Shown one piece after another: positions 23,599-31,986 of a stretch of 33,391 nucleotides of DNA. Position numbers and translations under genes: made by a program. The notes under the pieces were generated by a model that saw nothing but the letters and a program-made list of their open reading frames with translations, ran no database searches and was not told where the DNA came from. Positions within the stretch are counted from its first letter, which is position 1; each line of letters begins with the position of its first letter. Source of the stretch: an uncultured Acetobacteraceae bacterium (GTDB lineage: Bacteria > Pseudomonadota > Alphaproteobacteria > Acetobacterales > Acetobacteraceae); NCBI GenBank assembly GCA_937930165.1, contig CALGVL010000405.1, positions 1 through 33,391 on the forward strand. Reading direction: 5' to 3'.

Positions 23599-24161
23599 TC
23601 GCCCGGCTCAAAGCCCGGCAGCGGTTCCCGTCGGCGCCGGAAGGGCGGCGCCGAAGCGGCTCGGGAGGTCGGCCGGAGAGGATCGCCGGGGTGCCGGGCG
23701 GCATCCCGGCCAAAGGACCAGGCGGATCCGCTGACTCAGCCCTGCAACACCGCCCGGCCAATTTGGCGCCCCGCCGAAGGGGCCGGGCGCCGCAATCGTG
23801 GCCCCGTCCGGCAAAGCCGTCCGCCGGGGGTGCACCCCGAAATGCAGAGCGCAGATCCGGGCCCCCGGAATCTCTCCATCCTGAGTCGCGGAGGAATCGT
23901 GCGGAATATGGCAATTGAAGCCGCGCAAGCAATCGCGGCACAGCCTATTTCAGGCAACCGCGCAGGTCATACGCCGTTACATATAGGCCGAATGTCCCCT
24001 TGCGGTCCCGCGCCCCCTCGCACGCCGCCACACCTTCGCGCGACTTGCATTCTACACGGACGCGGTGCGGCGCAGCAATAAAAGTTTACCGCAGCCGGCC
24101 TTAGCAATCCGCATCCTGTAGGCGTTGCGCTCAGGAATGGCATCGCTTCAGGGGCGGCCGA
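23599..24161. other. 563-base gene-free region before prkA
   Basis: No convincing gene. The first half is GC-rich with inverted repeats. The second half (about 23880-24125) is AT-richer, with short TATA-like strings (TTACATATAGG, CAATAAAAG) and a 6-bp repeat GCCGCG-N8-CGCGGC (23920-23939). It probably holds the prkA promoter and a long leader. I could not fit convincing sigma-70, sigma-54 or EcfG boxes. Confidence 0.5.
23631..23654 (+). terminator. Hairpin 32 bases after the SDR stop
   Basis: TCGGCGCC-N8-GGCGCCGA is a perfect 8-bp stem downstream of the second SDR. No U tract follows, so an intrinsic terminator is only possible. Confidence 0.35.
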
Positions 24162-26108
24162 ATGGACAGAATGCAGGACATCTTCGCCGACTATGCCCGG
24201 GCCTACGAGTCAAGGCGCGAGTCGGACATGTCGATCGCCGAGTATCTTGAGGCCTGTCGCACCGATCCGGGCATGTATGCCAGCGCGCCCGAGCGCATCC
24301 TCCAGGCGATCGGCGAGCCGGAGGTGGTGGACACCGCGAAGGATGTGCGGCTCGGCCGAATCTTCCTCAACCGCACGATCCGCATCTACCCGTCCTTCTC
24401 CGAGTTCTTCGGCATGGAGGAGACGATCGAGCGGATCGTCGGCTTCTTCCGCCACGCCGCGCAGGGGCTGGAGGAGCGCAAGCAGATCCTCTACCTGCTC
24501 GGCCCGGTCGGCGGCGGCAAGTCGTCGCTCGCGGAACGGCTGAAGGCGTTGATGGAGCAGCAGCCGATCTATGTGCTGAAGGCCGGCGAGCATATGAGCC
24601 CGGTCTTCGAAAGCCCGCTCAACCTGTTCGACCCGGAGCGCATGGGGCCGGTGCTGGAGGACCGCTATGGCATCCCGCGCCGGCGCCTGACCGGACTGAT
24701 GAGTCCCTGGGCGCTCAAGCGGCTGGACGAATTCGGCGGCGACATCTCGAAATTCCGGGTGGTGAAGGTGCGGCCTTCCCGCCTGCGGCAGATCGCCATC
24801 GCCAAGACCGAGCCGGGCGACGAGAACAACCAGGACATCTCCTCCCTGGTCGGCAAGGTGGACATCCGCAAGCTGGAACTGTTCCCGCAGAACGATCCGG
24901 ATGCCTACAGCTTCTCTGGCGGGCTGAACCGGGCGAACCAGGGCATCCTGGAGTTCGTCGAAATGTTCAAGGCGCCGATCAAGATGCTGCACCCCCTGCT
25001 GACTGCGACGCAGGAGGGGAACTACATCGGCACCGAGAATATCGGCGCCATCCCCTTCCACGGCATCATCATGGCGCACTCCAACGAGGCGGAGTGGCAG
25101 ACCTTCAAGAACAACAAAAACAACGAGGCCTTCATCGACCGCATCTACGTCATCAAGGTGCCCTACTGCCTGCGGGTGACGGAGGAGCAGCGGATCTATG
25201 ACAAGCTGCTGCGCAGCTCGGAGCTGGCCGAGGCGCCCTGCGCGCCGGCGACGCTGGAGATGCTGGCGCGCTTCACCGTGCTCTCCCGCCTCAAGAGGCA
25301 CGAGAATTCGAATATCTACGCCAAGATGCGGGTCTATGACGGCGAAAGCCTGAAGGAGACCGATCCCCGAGCCAAGACTATCCAGGAGTACCGCGACGCG
25401 GCCGGGCCGGACGAGGGTATGGACGGAGTCTCCACACGCTTCGCCTTCAAGGTGCTGGCCGCAACCTTCAACTACGACACTACCGAGATCGCCGCCGACC
25501 CGGTGCATCTGATGTACATCCTGGAGCAGGCGATCCGGCGCGAGCAGTTCCCGGACGAGACGGAGAAGCGCTACCTGGAATTCATCAAGGCCGAGCTGGC
25601 GCCCCGCTACGCCGAATTCATCGGCAACGAGATCCAGAAGGCCTATCTGGAGAGTTACCACGACTACGGTCAGAACCTCTTCGACCGCTACGTGGCCTAT
25701 GCGGACGCTTGGATCGAGGACATGGACTACAAGGATCCCGATACCGGGCAGATGATGAACCGGGAGCTGCTCAACCAAGAGTTGACCAAAATCGAGAAGC
25801 CCGCCGGCATCGCCAATCCCAAGGACTTCCGCAACGAAGTGGTGAAATTCGCCTTGCGCGCCCGTGCCAACCGCGGCGGCAAGAATCCGTCCTGGACCAG
25901 TTACGAGAAGATCCGGGACGTGATCGAACGGCGGATGTTCAGCCAGGTTGAGGATCTGCTGCCCGTCATCAGCTTCGGCTCCAAGAAGGACAGCGATACG
26001 GAAAAGAAGCATACGGAGTTCGTGACCCGCATGACCGAGCGGGGCTATACCGAACGCCAGGTACGCCGGCTGGTGGAGTGGTACATGCGTGTGAAGCAGG
26101 CAGGCTAG
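24162..26108 (+). CDS. prkA: PrkA family serine protein kinase / AAA+ protein
   Basis: A 648-aa protein of the PrkA (E. coli YeaG) family. The N-terminal AAA+-like domain carries Walker A GPVGGGKS (114-121). The C-terminal PrkA kinase-homology domain covers roughly the last 250 residues. Relatives are linked to sporulation in Bacillus and to stationary-phase, nitrogen-starvation and stress responses in E. coli; both kinase and ATP-dependent protease activities have been reported. It should be cytoplasmic, with no signal or membrane segment. AGGGG lies 7 bases before the ATG at 24162. It is the first gene of a three-gene unit, with yeaH 31 bases downstream and spoVR overlapping yeaH, the common arrangement for this system. 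Confidence 0.95.
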   Translation: MDRMQDIFADYARAYESRRESDMSIAEYLEACRTDPGMYASAPERILQAIGEPEVVDTAKDVRLGRIFLNRTIRIYPSFSEFFGMEETIERIVGFFRHAAQGLEERKQILYLLGPVGGGKSSLAERLKALMEQQPIYVLKAGEHMSPVFESPLNLFDPERMGPVLEDRYGIPRRRLTGLMSPWALKRLDEFGGDISKFRVVKVRPSRLRQIAIAKTEPGDENNQDISSLVGKVDIRKLELFPQNDPDAYSFSGGLNRANQGILEFVEMFKAPIKMLHPLLTATQEGNYIGTENIGAIPFHGIIMAHSNEAEWQTFKNNKNNEAFIDRIYVIKVPYCLRVTEEQRIYDKLLRSSELAEAPCAPATLEMLARFTVLSRLKRHENSNIYAKMRVYDGESLKETDPRAKTIQEYRDAAGPDEGMDGVSTRFAFKVLAATFNYDTTEIAADPVHLMYILEQAIRREQFPDETEKRYLEFIKAELAPRYAEFIGNEIQKAYLESYHDYGQNLFDRYVAYADAWIEDMDYKDPDTGQMMNRELLNQELTKIEKPAGIANPKDFRNEVVKFALRARANRGGKNPSWTSYEKIRDVIERRMFSQVEDLLPVISFGSKKDSDTEKKHTEFVTRMTERGYTERQVRRLVEWYMRVKQAG

Positions 26109-26139
26109 GCCCGGAACCGGAGGCCAGGGACGCCCAGCG

Positions 26140-27444
26140 ATGCAGATCCTCGATCGCCGCCTTAACCCCCGCGGCAGGAGCCTCCCCAACCGCCAGCGCT
26201 TCCTGCGCCGCGCTAAGGCGCTGGTGCAGGAGGCGGTGCGCGACGCCTCTGCCCGGCGCGACATCCGCGACGCGGATGCCGGTGGCGAGGTGAGCATCCC
26301 GCTGCACGGCATCCGGGAGCCCAGCTTCCACTTCGGAAGCGGTGGCATCCGTGACCATGTGCTGCCCGGCAACAAGGAGTACCGAGAAGGCGACGAGATC
26401 CCCCGCCCGCCCGAAGGCGGGGGTGGAGGCGGCAGCGAGGGTAGCCCTGATGGCGGCGGCGAGGATGCCTTCCGCTTCGTCCTGTCGCGGGAGGAATTCC
26501 TCGACCTGTTCCTCGATGACCTGGAACTGCCGGATCTCGCCAAGCGACGGCTGGTGGAGGGCGCCGACCCGGCCTGGCACCGGGCTGGTTATTCCGTCAG
26601 CGGCTCGCCGGCGAACCTGGCCCTGGCACGCACCATGCGCAACAGCCTGAGCCGCCGCATCGCGCTGCGCCGGCCGAAGCCGGAAGCCGTGGCGGAGCTG
26701 GAAGCGGCGATCGCCGAGCTGGAGGCAGCGGGCGACGCGCCAGAGGCGCTTGTCGCGCTGCGAGCGGAACTGGAAAGGCAGCTCCGCCGCACCCAGCGCA
26801 TCCCCTATATCGATCCGGTGGATGTACGCTACCGGCGGTTCGAGCCGGTGCCGAAGCCGGTTGCGCAGGCAGTGATGTTCTGCCTCATGGATGTCTCCGG
26901 CTCCATGACCGAGGACATGAAGGACCTGGCGAAGCGATTCTACACGCTGCTCTATATCTTCCTGCAGCGCCGCTACAAGCATGTGGAGATCGTCTTCATC
27001 CGTCATACGCATGAGGCGTCGGAGGTGGATGAGGAGACCTTCTTCCATAGCCGGGAGACCGGCGGCACGCTGGTCTCCACCGCGCTCGAGGAGATGCAGC
27101 GGGTGGTGTCGGAACGCTTCCCGCCGGCAGAATGGAACATCTACGCGGCGCAGGCCTCGGACGGCGACAACGCGTCAGGGGACAGCCAGAAGACGGCACA
27201 GCTCCTCATAGACAACATCCTGCCCGCCTGTCAGTACTACGCCTATATCGAAGTTGGGCGGGATGGCGAGCACGGCATGCCGGGATTCCCGCGCGGCCCT
27301 ACGGATCTCTGGCGCACCTATGAGGCGCTGGTCGCCGCCGGTGCACCTATGGCGATGAAGAAGGTGCGGCATCGCCGCGAGATCTTCCCTGTCTTCCGCG
27401 AACTCTTTCAGCGCCGCGCCCCCGGCGAGGAGGCCCGCGCATGA
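26140..27444 (+). CDS. YeaH/YhbH family protein (DUF444, VWA-like)
   Basis: A 434-aa DUF444 protein, the constant partner of PrkA. An N-terminal basic region (RRLNPRGRSLPNRQRFLRR) leads to a Gly-rich acidic linker (93-108), then a helical part with an Ala/Glu-rich coil (about 180-217). The C-terminal von Willebrand-A-like domain has the metal-site motif DVSGS (251-255) in FCLMDVSGSMTEDM. It probably acts as an adaptor or scaffold to PrkA, but its molecular role is not established. The start at 26140 has AGGGA at a longish spacing. Its TGA overlaps the spoVR ATG (ATGA at 27441-27444), indicating translational coupling. Confidence 0.93.
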   Translation: MQILDRRLNPRGRSLPNRQRFLRRAKALVQEAVRDASARRDIRDADAGGEVSIPLHGIREPSFHFGSGGIRDHVLPGNKEYREGDEIPRPPEGGGGGGSEGSPDGGGEDAFRFVLSREEFLDLFLDDLELPDLAKRRLVEGADPAWHRAGYSVSGSPANLALARTMRNSLSRRIALRRPKPEAVAELEAAIAELEAAGDAPEALVALRAELERQLRRTQRIPYIDPVDVRYRRFEPVPKPVAQAVMFCLMDVSGSMTEDMKDLAKRFYTLLYIFLQRRYKHVEIVFIRHTHEASEVDEETFFHSRETGGTLVSTALEEMQRVVSERFPPAEWNIYAAQASDGDNASGDSQKTAQLLIDNILPACQYYAYIEVGRDGEHGMPGFPRGPTDLWRTYEALVAAGAPMAMKKVRHRREIFPVFRELFQRRAPGEEARA

Positions 27445-28979
27445 GCGATGCGGCAACCGAGGACCGGCTGCTCTTCAAGGGTGCCGACTGGGATTTCGGC
27501 ACCATCCAGCGCATCCACGATGCCTGCGAGGAGATCGCGCTCGGCGAGCTCGGGCTGACCGTCTATCCGAACCGCATCGAGGTCATCAGCGCCGAGCAGA
27601 TGCTGGACGCCTATGCCTCGGTCGGCCTGCCGCTGTTTTACCGGCACTGGTCCTTCGGCAAGCATTTCGCCCAGCACGAAGCGCTCTATCGCAAGGGATT
27701 GCGTGGCCTGGCCTATGAGATCGTCATCAATTCCGATCCCTGCGTCAGCTATGTGATGGAGGAGAACACCGCGACCCTGCAGGCGCTGGTGATCGCGCAT
27801 GCCGCCTTCGGGCATAACCACTTCTTCCGGAACAACCGCCTGTTCCTGGAATGGACGGATGCCAAGGGCATCCTGGACTACCTGGAATTCGCCAAGGGCT
27901 ATGTTGCTCGCTGCGAGGAGCAGCATGGCGAGATGGCGGTGGAACGGGTGCTGGATTCAGCCCACGCGCTGATGAATTACGGCGTGCACCGGCACCGCCG
28001 CCGCGTCCTGGACTTGCGTTCCGAGGAGCAGCGCGAGCGGGATCGGCGGCAGCACGACGAGCAGATGTACAATGTCCTCTGGAGCACGCTGCCGGAGAAG
28101 CCGATGGTGCCTCCGGCGAAAGGCGAGGAGGAGCGCCGCCGTGCCCTGCTGCAACTGCCGCAGGAGAACCTGCTCTACTTCCTGGAAAAGGTCGCGCCGC
28201 GCCTGCAACCCTGGCAGCGCGAGATCCTGCGGATCGTCCGCAACATCGCCCAGTATTTCCATCCGCAGCGCCAAACCAAGATGATGAACGAGGGCTGCGC
28301 GACCTATGTTCACTACCGCATCCTGAACCGGCTGCACGAGCAGGGCCGGATCAGCGACGGCGCGCTGCTGGAGGCGCTGCATTCCCATACCAGCGTCATC
28401 CTCCAGCCGGAATTCGACGACCCGCGCTATTCCGGTATCAACCCCTATGCGCTCGGCTTCGCCATGATGGAGGATATCGAGCGTATCTGCCGCGACCCGA
28501 CCGATGAGGACCGGGAATGGTTCCCGGACTTCGCCGGCTGCGGCGACCCGATGCCGGTGCTGCGGGAAGCCTGGGCCGAGTACCGCGACGAGAGCTTTAT
28601 CCTCCAATTCCTCAGCCCACGGCTGATGCGCAAGCTGCGACTCTTCCATGTGGTGGACGATGCCGCCGAGCCCGTGCTGCGGGTAGAAGCGGTGCATGAC
28701 GAGCGCGGCTACCGGCGGCTGCGCCGGGCGCTGGCACGACAGTACGACCCTGCCTGGACCGATCCCGACATTCAGGTGGTGGATGTGGACCTGAGCGGCG
28801 ACCGCCGGCTGATCCTGGAACACCGCACCCATGCCGGCCGGCTACTGGAGGAGCAGGAGGCACGTCAGGTGCTGCGCCACCTTGCCAGCCTCTGGGGCTA
28901 TGACGTGCTGCTGCGCGAGGTGGAGCCGGCCAGTGGCGCCAGCCTGCGCGAGCACGCGGTCTCGCCACCGCGCACCTGA
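27441..28979 (+). CDS. SpoVR family protein
   Basis: A 512-aa SpoVR/YcgB family protein, third member of the prkA-yeaH-spoVR unit. In Bacillus SpoVR contributes to spore cortex formation; in non-sporulating proteobacteria the family accompanies PrkA in stress and stationary phase, and its biochemistry is unknown. Conserved-looking His/Glu clusters stand out: YVMEEN (105-110), AHAAFGHNHFFRNN (119-132), DSAHALMNYGVHRH (172-185) and MNEGCATYVHY (282-292). They would suit a metal site (inference). It starts in the ATGA overlap with yeaH and ends 12 bases from the convergent decarboxylase subunit gene. Confidence 0.93.
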   Translation: MSDAATEDRLLFKGADWDFGTIQRIHDACEEIALGELGLTVYPNRIEVISAEQMLDAYASVGLPLFYRHWSFGKHFAQHEALYRKGLRGLAYEIVINSDPCVSYVMEENTATLQALVIAHAAFGHNHFFRNNRLFLEWTDAKGILDYLEFAKGYVARCEEQHGEMAVERVLDSAHALMNYGVHRHRRRVLDLRSEEQRERDRRQHDEQMYNVLWSTLPEKPMVPPAKGEEERRRALLQLPQENLLYFLEKVAPRLQPWQREILRIVRNIAQYFHPQRQTKMMNEGCATYVHYRILNRLHEQGRISDGALLEALHSHTSVILQPEFDDPRYSGINPYALGFAMMEDIERICRDPTDEDREWFPDFAGCGDPMPVLREAWAEYRDESFILQFLSPRLMRKLRLFHVVDDAAEPVLRVEAVHDERGYRRLRRALARQYDPAWTDPDIQVVDVDLSGDRRLILEHRTHAGRLLEEQEARQVLRHLASLWGYDVLLREVEPASGASLREHAVSPPRT

Positions 28980-28991
28980 ACGCCGCCTCTC

Positions 28992-29612
28992 CTATCCCGG
29001 CAACTTCGACTTCCGCGCCCCCATGCCGCGCATGAATCGGTCGCGGATCTGCGCCGGGTCGCGCTCAGTCTGGGAGACCGGGGGCTGGTCATCCAGTTTC
29101 AGGCCAATGAAATGCGGCCCGTCCGTCTCCAGGCAGTGCTGCACCAGCCTTTCGAAATCGGCCTCATCTGCTGCCCAGACGGCATTGGCCAGGCCGCAGC
29201 CGCGGGCAATGGCGGCGAAGTCGGCGCCACCCGCCGCCGGTGTCGGCTGGCCGCCGGTGATCTGGTAGACGCCATTGTCGAAAACCAGGATCGCCAGATT
29301 CTTCGGCGCCAGCGTCGCCACCGTGGAAAGGCAGCCGAGTTGCATCAGCAGCGACCCGTCACCCTCCAGTGCGAAGACCTTTCGCTGCGGCTGCGCCAGA
29401 GCGACGCCCAGGGCGATGGGCACAGCCAGCCCCATGCTGCCCAGCATGTAGAAATTCTGCGCCCGGTGGCCGGCCGACCAGAGGTCGAAATTGGTGTTGC
29501 CGATGCCGCCGATCACCGCCTCCTCGTTCCTCAGCTGCGCGGTGAGGCGCTGCATCAGGTCAAAGCGGTACATCCTCTTGGCGTTGTGCGCCGTGGTCAG
29601 GGACTGGGACAT
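28992..29612 (-). CDS. ThDP-dependent decarboxylase, PP-domain (beta) subunit, ComE-like
   Basis: A 206-aa protein with the pyrophosphate-binding half of a thiamine diphosphate enzyme. GDGS (84-87) followed by DNG (112-114) form the cofactor Mg2+/diphosphate motif, flanked by MGSMGLAVPIALGVAL (58-72 region) and YQITGGQPT (116-124). Size and sequence resemble the beta subunit of sulfopyruvate decarboxylase (ComE) and the C-terminal half of phosphonopyruvate decarboxylase. The start at 29612 is chosen because it follows the partner subunit's stop by 7 bases and has TGAGG upstream; a start at 29642 would overlap. It needs the adjacent PYR-domain subunit to form active sites. The 2-oxo acid substrate is undetermined. 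Confidence 0.85.
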   Translation of the reverse strand: MSQSLTTAHNAKRMYRFDLMQRLTAQLRNEEAVIGGIGNTNFDLWSAGHRAQNFYMLGSMGLAVPIALGVALAQPQRKVFALEGDGSLLMQLGCLSTVATLAPKNLAILVFDNGVYQITGGQPTPAAGGADFAAIARGCGLANAVWAADEADFERLVQHCLETDGPHFIGLKLDDQPPVSQTERDPAQIRDRFMRGMGARKSKLPG

Positions 29613-29619
29613 CTGCGCC

Positions 29620-30168
29620 TCACGCCTTCGGGGGGGCCACAACCTTGCCGCCGGTCAGCAGCGGCGAAAGAATCAGCGCGGCCGGTTGCTGCGTCATCAC
29701 CGCCTGTTTGATCGTCCGGTCGCAGATGAACTCGCACTCATCAAGGCGCGAGATGACGTGGTGCTCCATGCCCAGCGCCTCCAGCACCGGCCGCATGGTG
29801 CGCCAGACCATCGCCTGGCCGATATTGAACTCGCCCAGGGTTCCGCGCTCGCTGATCATCATCAGCGCCGGGATCTGGAAGGCACATGGCAGGGAGGCCA
29901 GCACATTCGCCAGGGTTGCGAAGCCGCTGGTCTGCATCAGGACGATGCCCCGCGTCCCGGCCATCCAGGCACCGCAGACGATGCCGATCGCCTCCTCCTC
30001 CCGCGCCGTGGCGAAGGCGGTGAAGAACGGATCGGCGTGGACGGCATTGATCAGCGGCTTCAGGACATTGTCGGGCACATAAGGCACCAGCCGCACGTCG
30101 TTCGCCTTGAGGACGGCAAGGACGATCTCGTGCCAGGCCCGCGGCCTCGCCGCGGCTTCGGTCTGCAT
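29620..30168 (-). CDS. ThDP-dependent decarboxylase, PYR-domain (alpha) subunit, ComD-like
   Basis: A 182-aa protein with the pyrimidine-binding half of a thiamine diphosphate enzyme. YVPDNVLKPLI (30-40), the Glu cluster in AREEEAIG (55-62) that should include the cofactor-activating Glu, and MQTSGFATLANVLASL match sulfopyruvate decarboxylase ComD and the N-terminal half of phosphonopyruvate decarboxylase. GGGGGGAG lies just before the ATG at 30168. The partner beta subunit begins 7 bases after its stop. Splitting the enzyme into two short genes is the ComD/ComE arrangement. No sulfoacetaldehyde acetyltransferase (Xsc), PEP mutase-phosphonatase set or sulfonate transporter is seen in the window, so the substrate is open. 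Confidence 0.85.
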   Translation of the reverse strand: MQTEAAARPRAWHEIVLAVLKANDVRLVPYVPDNVLKPLINAVHADPFFTAFATAREEEAIGIVCGAWMAGTRGIVLMQTSGFATLANVLASLPCAFQIPALMMISERGTLGEFNIGQAMVWRTMRPVLEALGMEHHVISRLDECEFICDRTIKQAVMTQQPAALILSPLLTGGKVVAPPKA

Positions 30169-30263
30169 GCTGCTCCCCCCGCTGCTGGACCATGGCGCCG
30201 GCCGTCGGCCCGCGCCATGGCGTGTCCCAGCCTAGCGCGGCGATGCTGCGGCTGCCACCAGGG

Positions 30264-30662
30264 TCAGGCCACCGTCTCCTCCGGTGGATAGTTCAGCTCC
30301 ACTGCGATGCCGTCGGGATCGTGGAGAAAGATCTGCGTCTGTCCATCCCGCGGGATCACCCTCTCCTCATATTCGATACCATGCCGCGCGAGGCGCGCCC
30401 GCATCTCCCGCAGCCCAGTGCAGGAGAAGGCGATATGGTCGAGCAGGCCGGTCCCGCTCCTCTCACGCGGGACATGCGCATCGCGCTCACGCGGGCCAAT
30501 CAGATGCACCGTGGGCTGACCGCCGCAATAGAGCCAGTAGCCCGGGAAGCCGAGCGGCGGTCGGTAGCCGACCTCCAGCCCCAGGATGCCGACGTAGAAA
30601 TCCTTCGTCGCCTCAAGGTCCACCGGCCTGATCGTATAGTGGTTCAGCGCGTTGAGGCCCAT
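30264..30662 (-). CDS. VOC family (glyoxalase/extradiol dioxygenase-like) protein
   Basis: A 132-aa single vicinal-oxygen-chelate domain with two beta-alpha-beta-beta-beta modules. Likely metal ligands are His8 (LNHYTIRP), His76 (LLDHIAF) and Glu122 (VELNYPP), with His53 as an additional candidate. The length fits a single-domain glyoxalase or lyase-like protein and is too short for a type I extradiol dioxygenase. GGGGAGGGGAG precedes the ATG at 30662; frames starting earlier overlap the upstream gene. It is 23 bases after the flavoprotein gene and 95 before the decarboxylase pair. Reaction unknown. Confidence 0.85.
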   Translation of the reverse strand: MGLNALNHYTIRPVDLEATKDFYVGILGLEVGYRPPLGFPGYWLYCGGQPTVHLIGPRERDAHVPRERSGTGLLDHIAFSCTGLREMRARLARHGIEYEERVIPRDGQTQIFLHDPDGIAVELNYPPEETVA

Positions 30663-30685
30663 CCCACTCCCCTCCCCGATGCGCG

Positions 30686-31897
30686 TCACAGGAACCGCGG
30701 ATGCGGCGCGAGGCCGAGGAAATGCCGGCCGCATACCTCCAGATGCGCGCTGCGCCCCTGCACCTGCTGGCCGGCAGCAAGGATGTCTCGCATCCGCCGC
30801 TCGAAGGGTTCGCTCTCGAAGATCGCGGTAGCGCCGGCCTCGTGCCAGGCCCATTCCGCCACCTCCTTCGCCCGGTGAATCGCCGAGGTGGCGGCCAAGC
30901 GGATCAGCACCTTCTCATCCAGGGTGACATGGCCGCGCCGCGATACCGCCTCCCAGCTCTCCTCCAGCACCTCCAACAGGAAGGCGCGGGCGGAGCGCAG
31001 CTTGGCCTCAGCCTGGGCAACGCCGTTCTGGATCACCTCACTATCGCGCAAGGGGCGCGTAGTGGCCGCCGGGGTCTTGGTCATCGCCATGGACTTGAAC
31101 GCCTCCAGCATGGCGCGGGCGATGCCGAGGGAAACGGCGGCGAAGCCGGAGGCATAGATATGTGTGGTCGAGAAGCGATAGAGCGTGCCGGGCAGCCGCC
31201 GCTCCGCCTCGCTGTCGCGGCGGAGGCTGTATTCCTCCGGCACGAACAGGTCCTGCACGGAATAGCTGTCGCTGCCGGTGCCGCGCAGGCCGACGACATC
31301 CCAGGCATCCACCACCGTGACCTGGTCCTTGCGGAACATCATGGTCCGTTCGACCGGCACGCCATCGGGGCCGGTGCGCAGGCTGCCGTCGCGCTCCCGC
31401 ACGCGGCAATGGCCTCCGATCCAGGTGGCGTGCTTGCTGCCGCTGGCGAAGCGCCAGGTCCCGGTGACGCGGTAGCCGCCATCCACCACCTTCGCCACGC
31501 CGTTCCCCATGCCCCAGGCAGTCACGGCACGCGGATCATTGCCCCAGATTTCCCGGGCCACCTCCGGTGCCACATAGGCGGCGGCCATGGAACAGCCGGA
31601 AGCCTGGCCGATGCACCAGGCGGTGCTGGCATCGGCGGCGGCGATTACCTCCAGCATCCGGACGAAGGTGGCGGGCTGCACCTCTCCGCCATTGCAGGTG
31701 GCGGGCAGCAGGGTGCGGAACAGCGCGGCGTCGTGGAGTGCATCCAGCACATCCGGTGTCAGGGCGCGCCCGGCCTCGATCCGCGGCGCCGCGGCAGCGA
31801 TCAGCGGGGCGACGGCCCTGGCGCGCGCCACCGGATCGCCTGCCGGTGCGGCGCCGCACGGCTGGCCCGTGCCGGTCATGTCCAGCGCCGCCTTCAT
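30686..31897 (-). CDS. Acyl-CoA dehydrogenase-fold flavoprotein, probable group D monooxygenase
   Basis: A 403-aa protein of the acyl-CoA dehydrogenase fold. Features such as AWDVVGLRGTGSDSYSVQDLFVP, the WRFASGSKHATWIGG beta-domain segment and the C-terminal GRSAHLEVCGRHFLGL resemble flavin-dependent monooxygenases (HsaA, HpaB-type oxygenase, DszC/SfnC relatives) more than true acyl-CoA dehydrogenases. The usual catalytic Glu region is absent. Such enzymes need reduced flavin from a separate reductase, which is not encoded here. GGGAGG lies before the ATG at 31897. The VOC gene follows after 23 bases. In the 89-base gap upstream a perfect TTGACA on the minus strand (31964-31959) could start a transcript, but I found no good -10 box. 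Confidence 0.78.
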   Translation of the reverse strand: MKAALDMTGTGQPCGAAPAGDPVARARAVAPLIAAAAPRIEAGRALTPDVLDALHDAALFRTLLPATCNGGEVQPATFVRMLEVIAAADASTAWCIGQASGCSMAAAYVAPEVAREIWGNDPRAVTAWGMGNGVAKVVDGGYRVTGTWRFASGSKHATWIGGHCRVRERDGSLRTGPDGVPVERTMMFRKDQVTVVDAWDVVGLRGTGSDSYSVQDLFVPEEYSLRRDSEAERRLPGTLYRFSTTHIYASGFAAVSLGIARAMLEAFKSMAMTKTPAATTRPLRDSEVIQNGVAQAEAKLRSARAFLLEVLEESWEAVSRRGHVTLDEKVLIRLAATSAIHRAKEVAEWAWHEAGATAIFESEPFERRMRDILAAGQQVQGRSAHLEVCGRHFLGLAPHPRFL

Positions 31898-31986
31898 ACG
31901 CCGCCCTCCCGCCGGAAGATCCTTCGGCCGGTAAAATCCCGACAGAGGCCCCCGGCCATGTCAAGGCCGGCCAGCTGCCTTCCGCC

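Noticed and set aside
23582..23941. 119-aa minus-strand frame after the second SDR
   Set aside because: Arg/Pro/Gly-rich with no ribosome site and it overlaps the SDR end; reads as chance.
23830..24081. 83-aa frame upstream of prkA (internal ATG at 23908)
   Set aside because: Ribosome site poorly spaced, composition unlike a protein core, and no recognisable family; kept as possible leader sequence only.
24210..26543. 777-aa open frame on the minus strand
   Set aside because: Antisense to prkA and yeaH, low-complexity His/Leu/Arg composition typical of the reverse frame of GC-rich genes.
17447..30168. A complete C3-sulfonate (dihydroxypropanesulfonate) pathway from HpsN-like and ComDE-like genes
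   Set aside because: The two sets are separated by prkA-yeaH-spoVR and lie in separate units. No Xsc, sulfolactate dehydrogenase set or sulfonate transporter is visible. It remains only a hypothesis.
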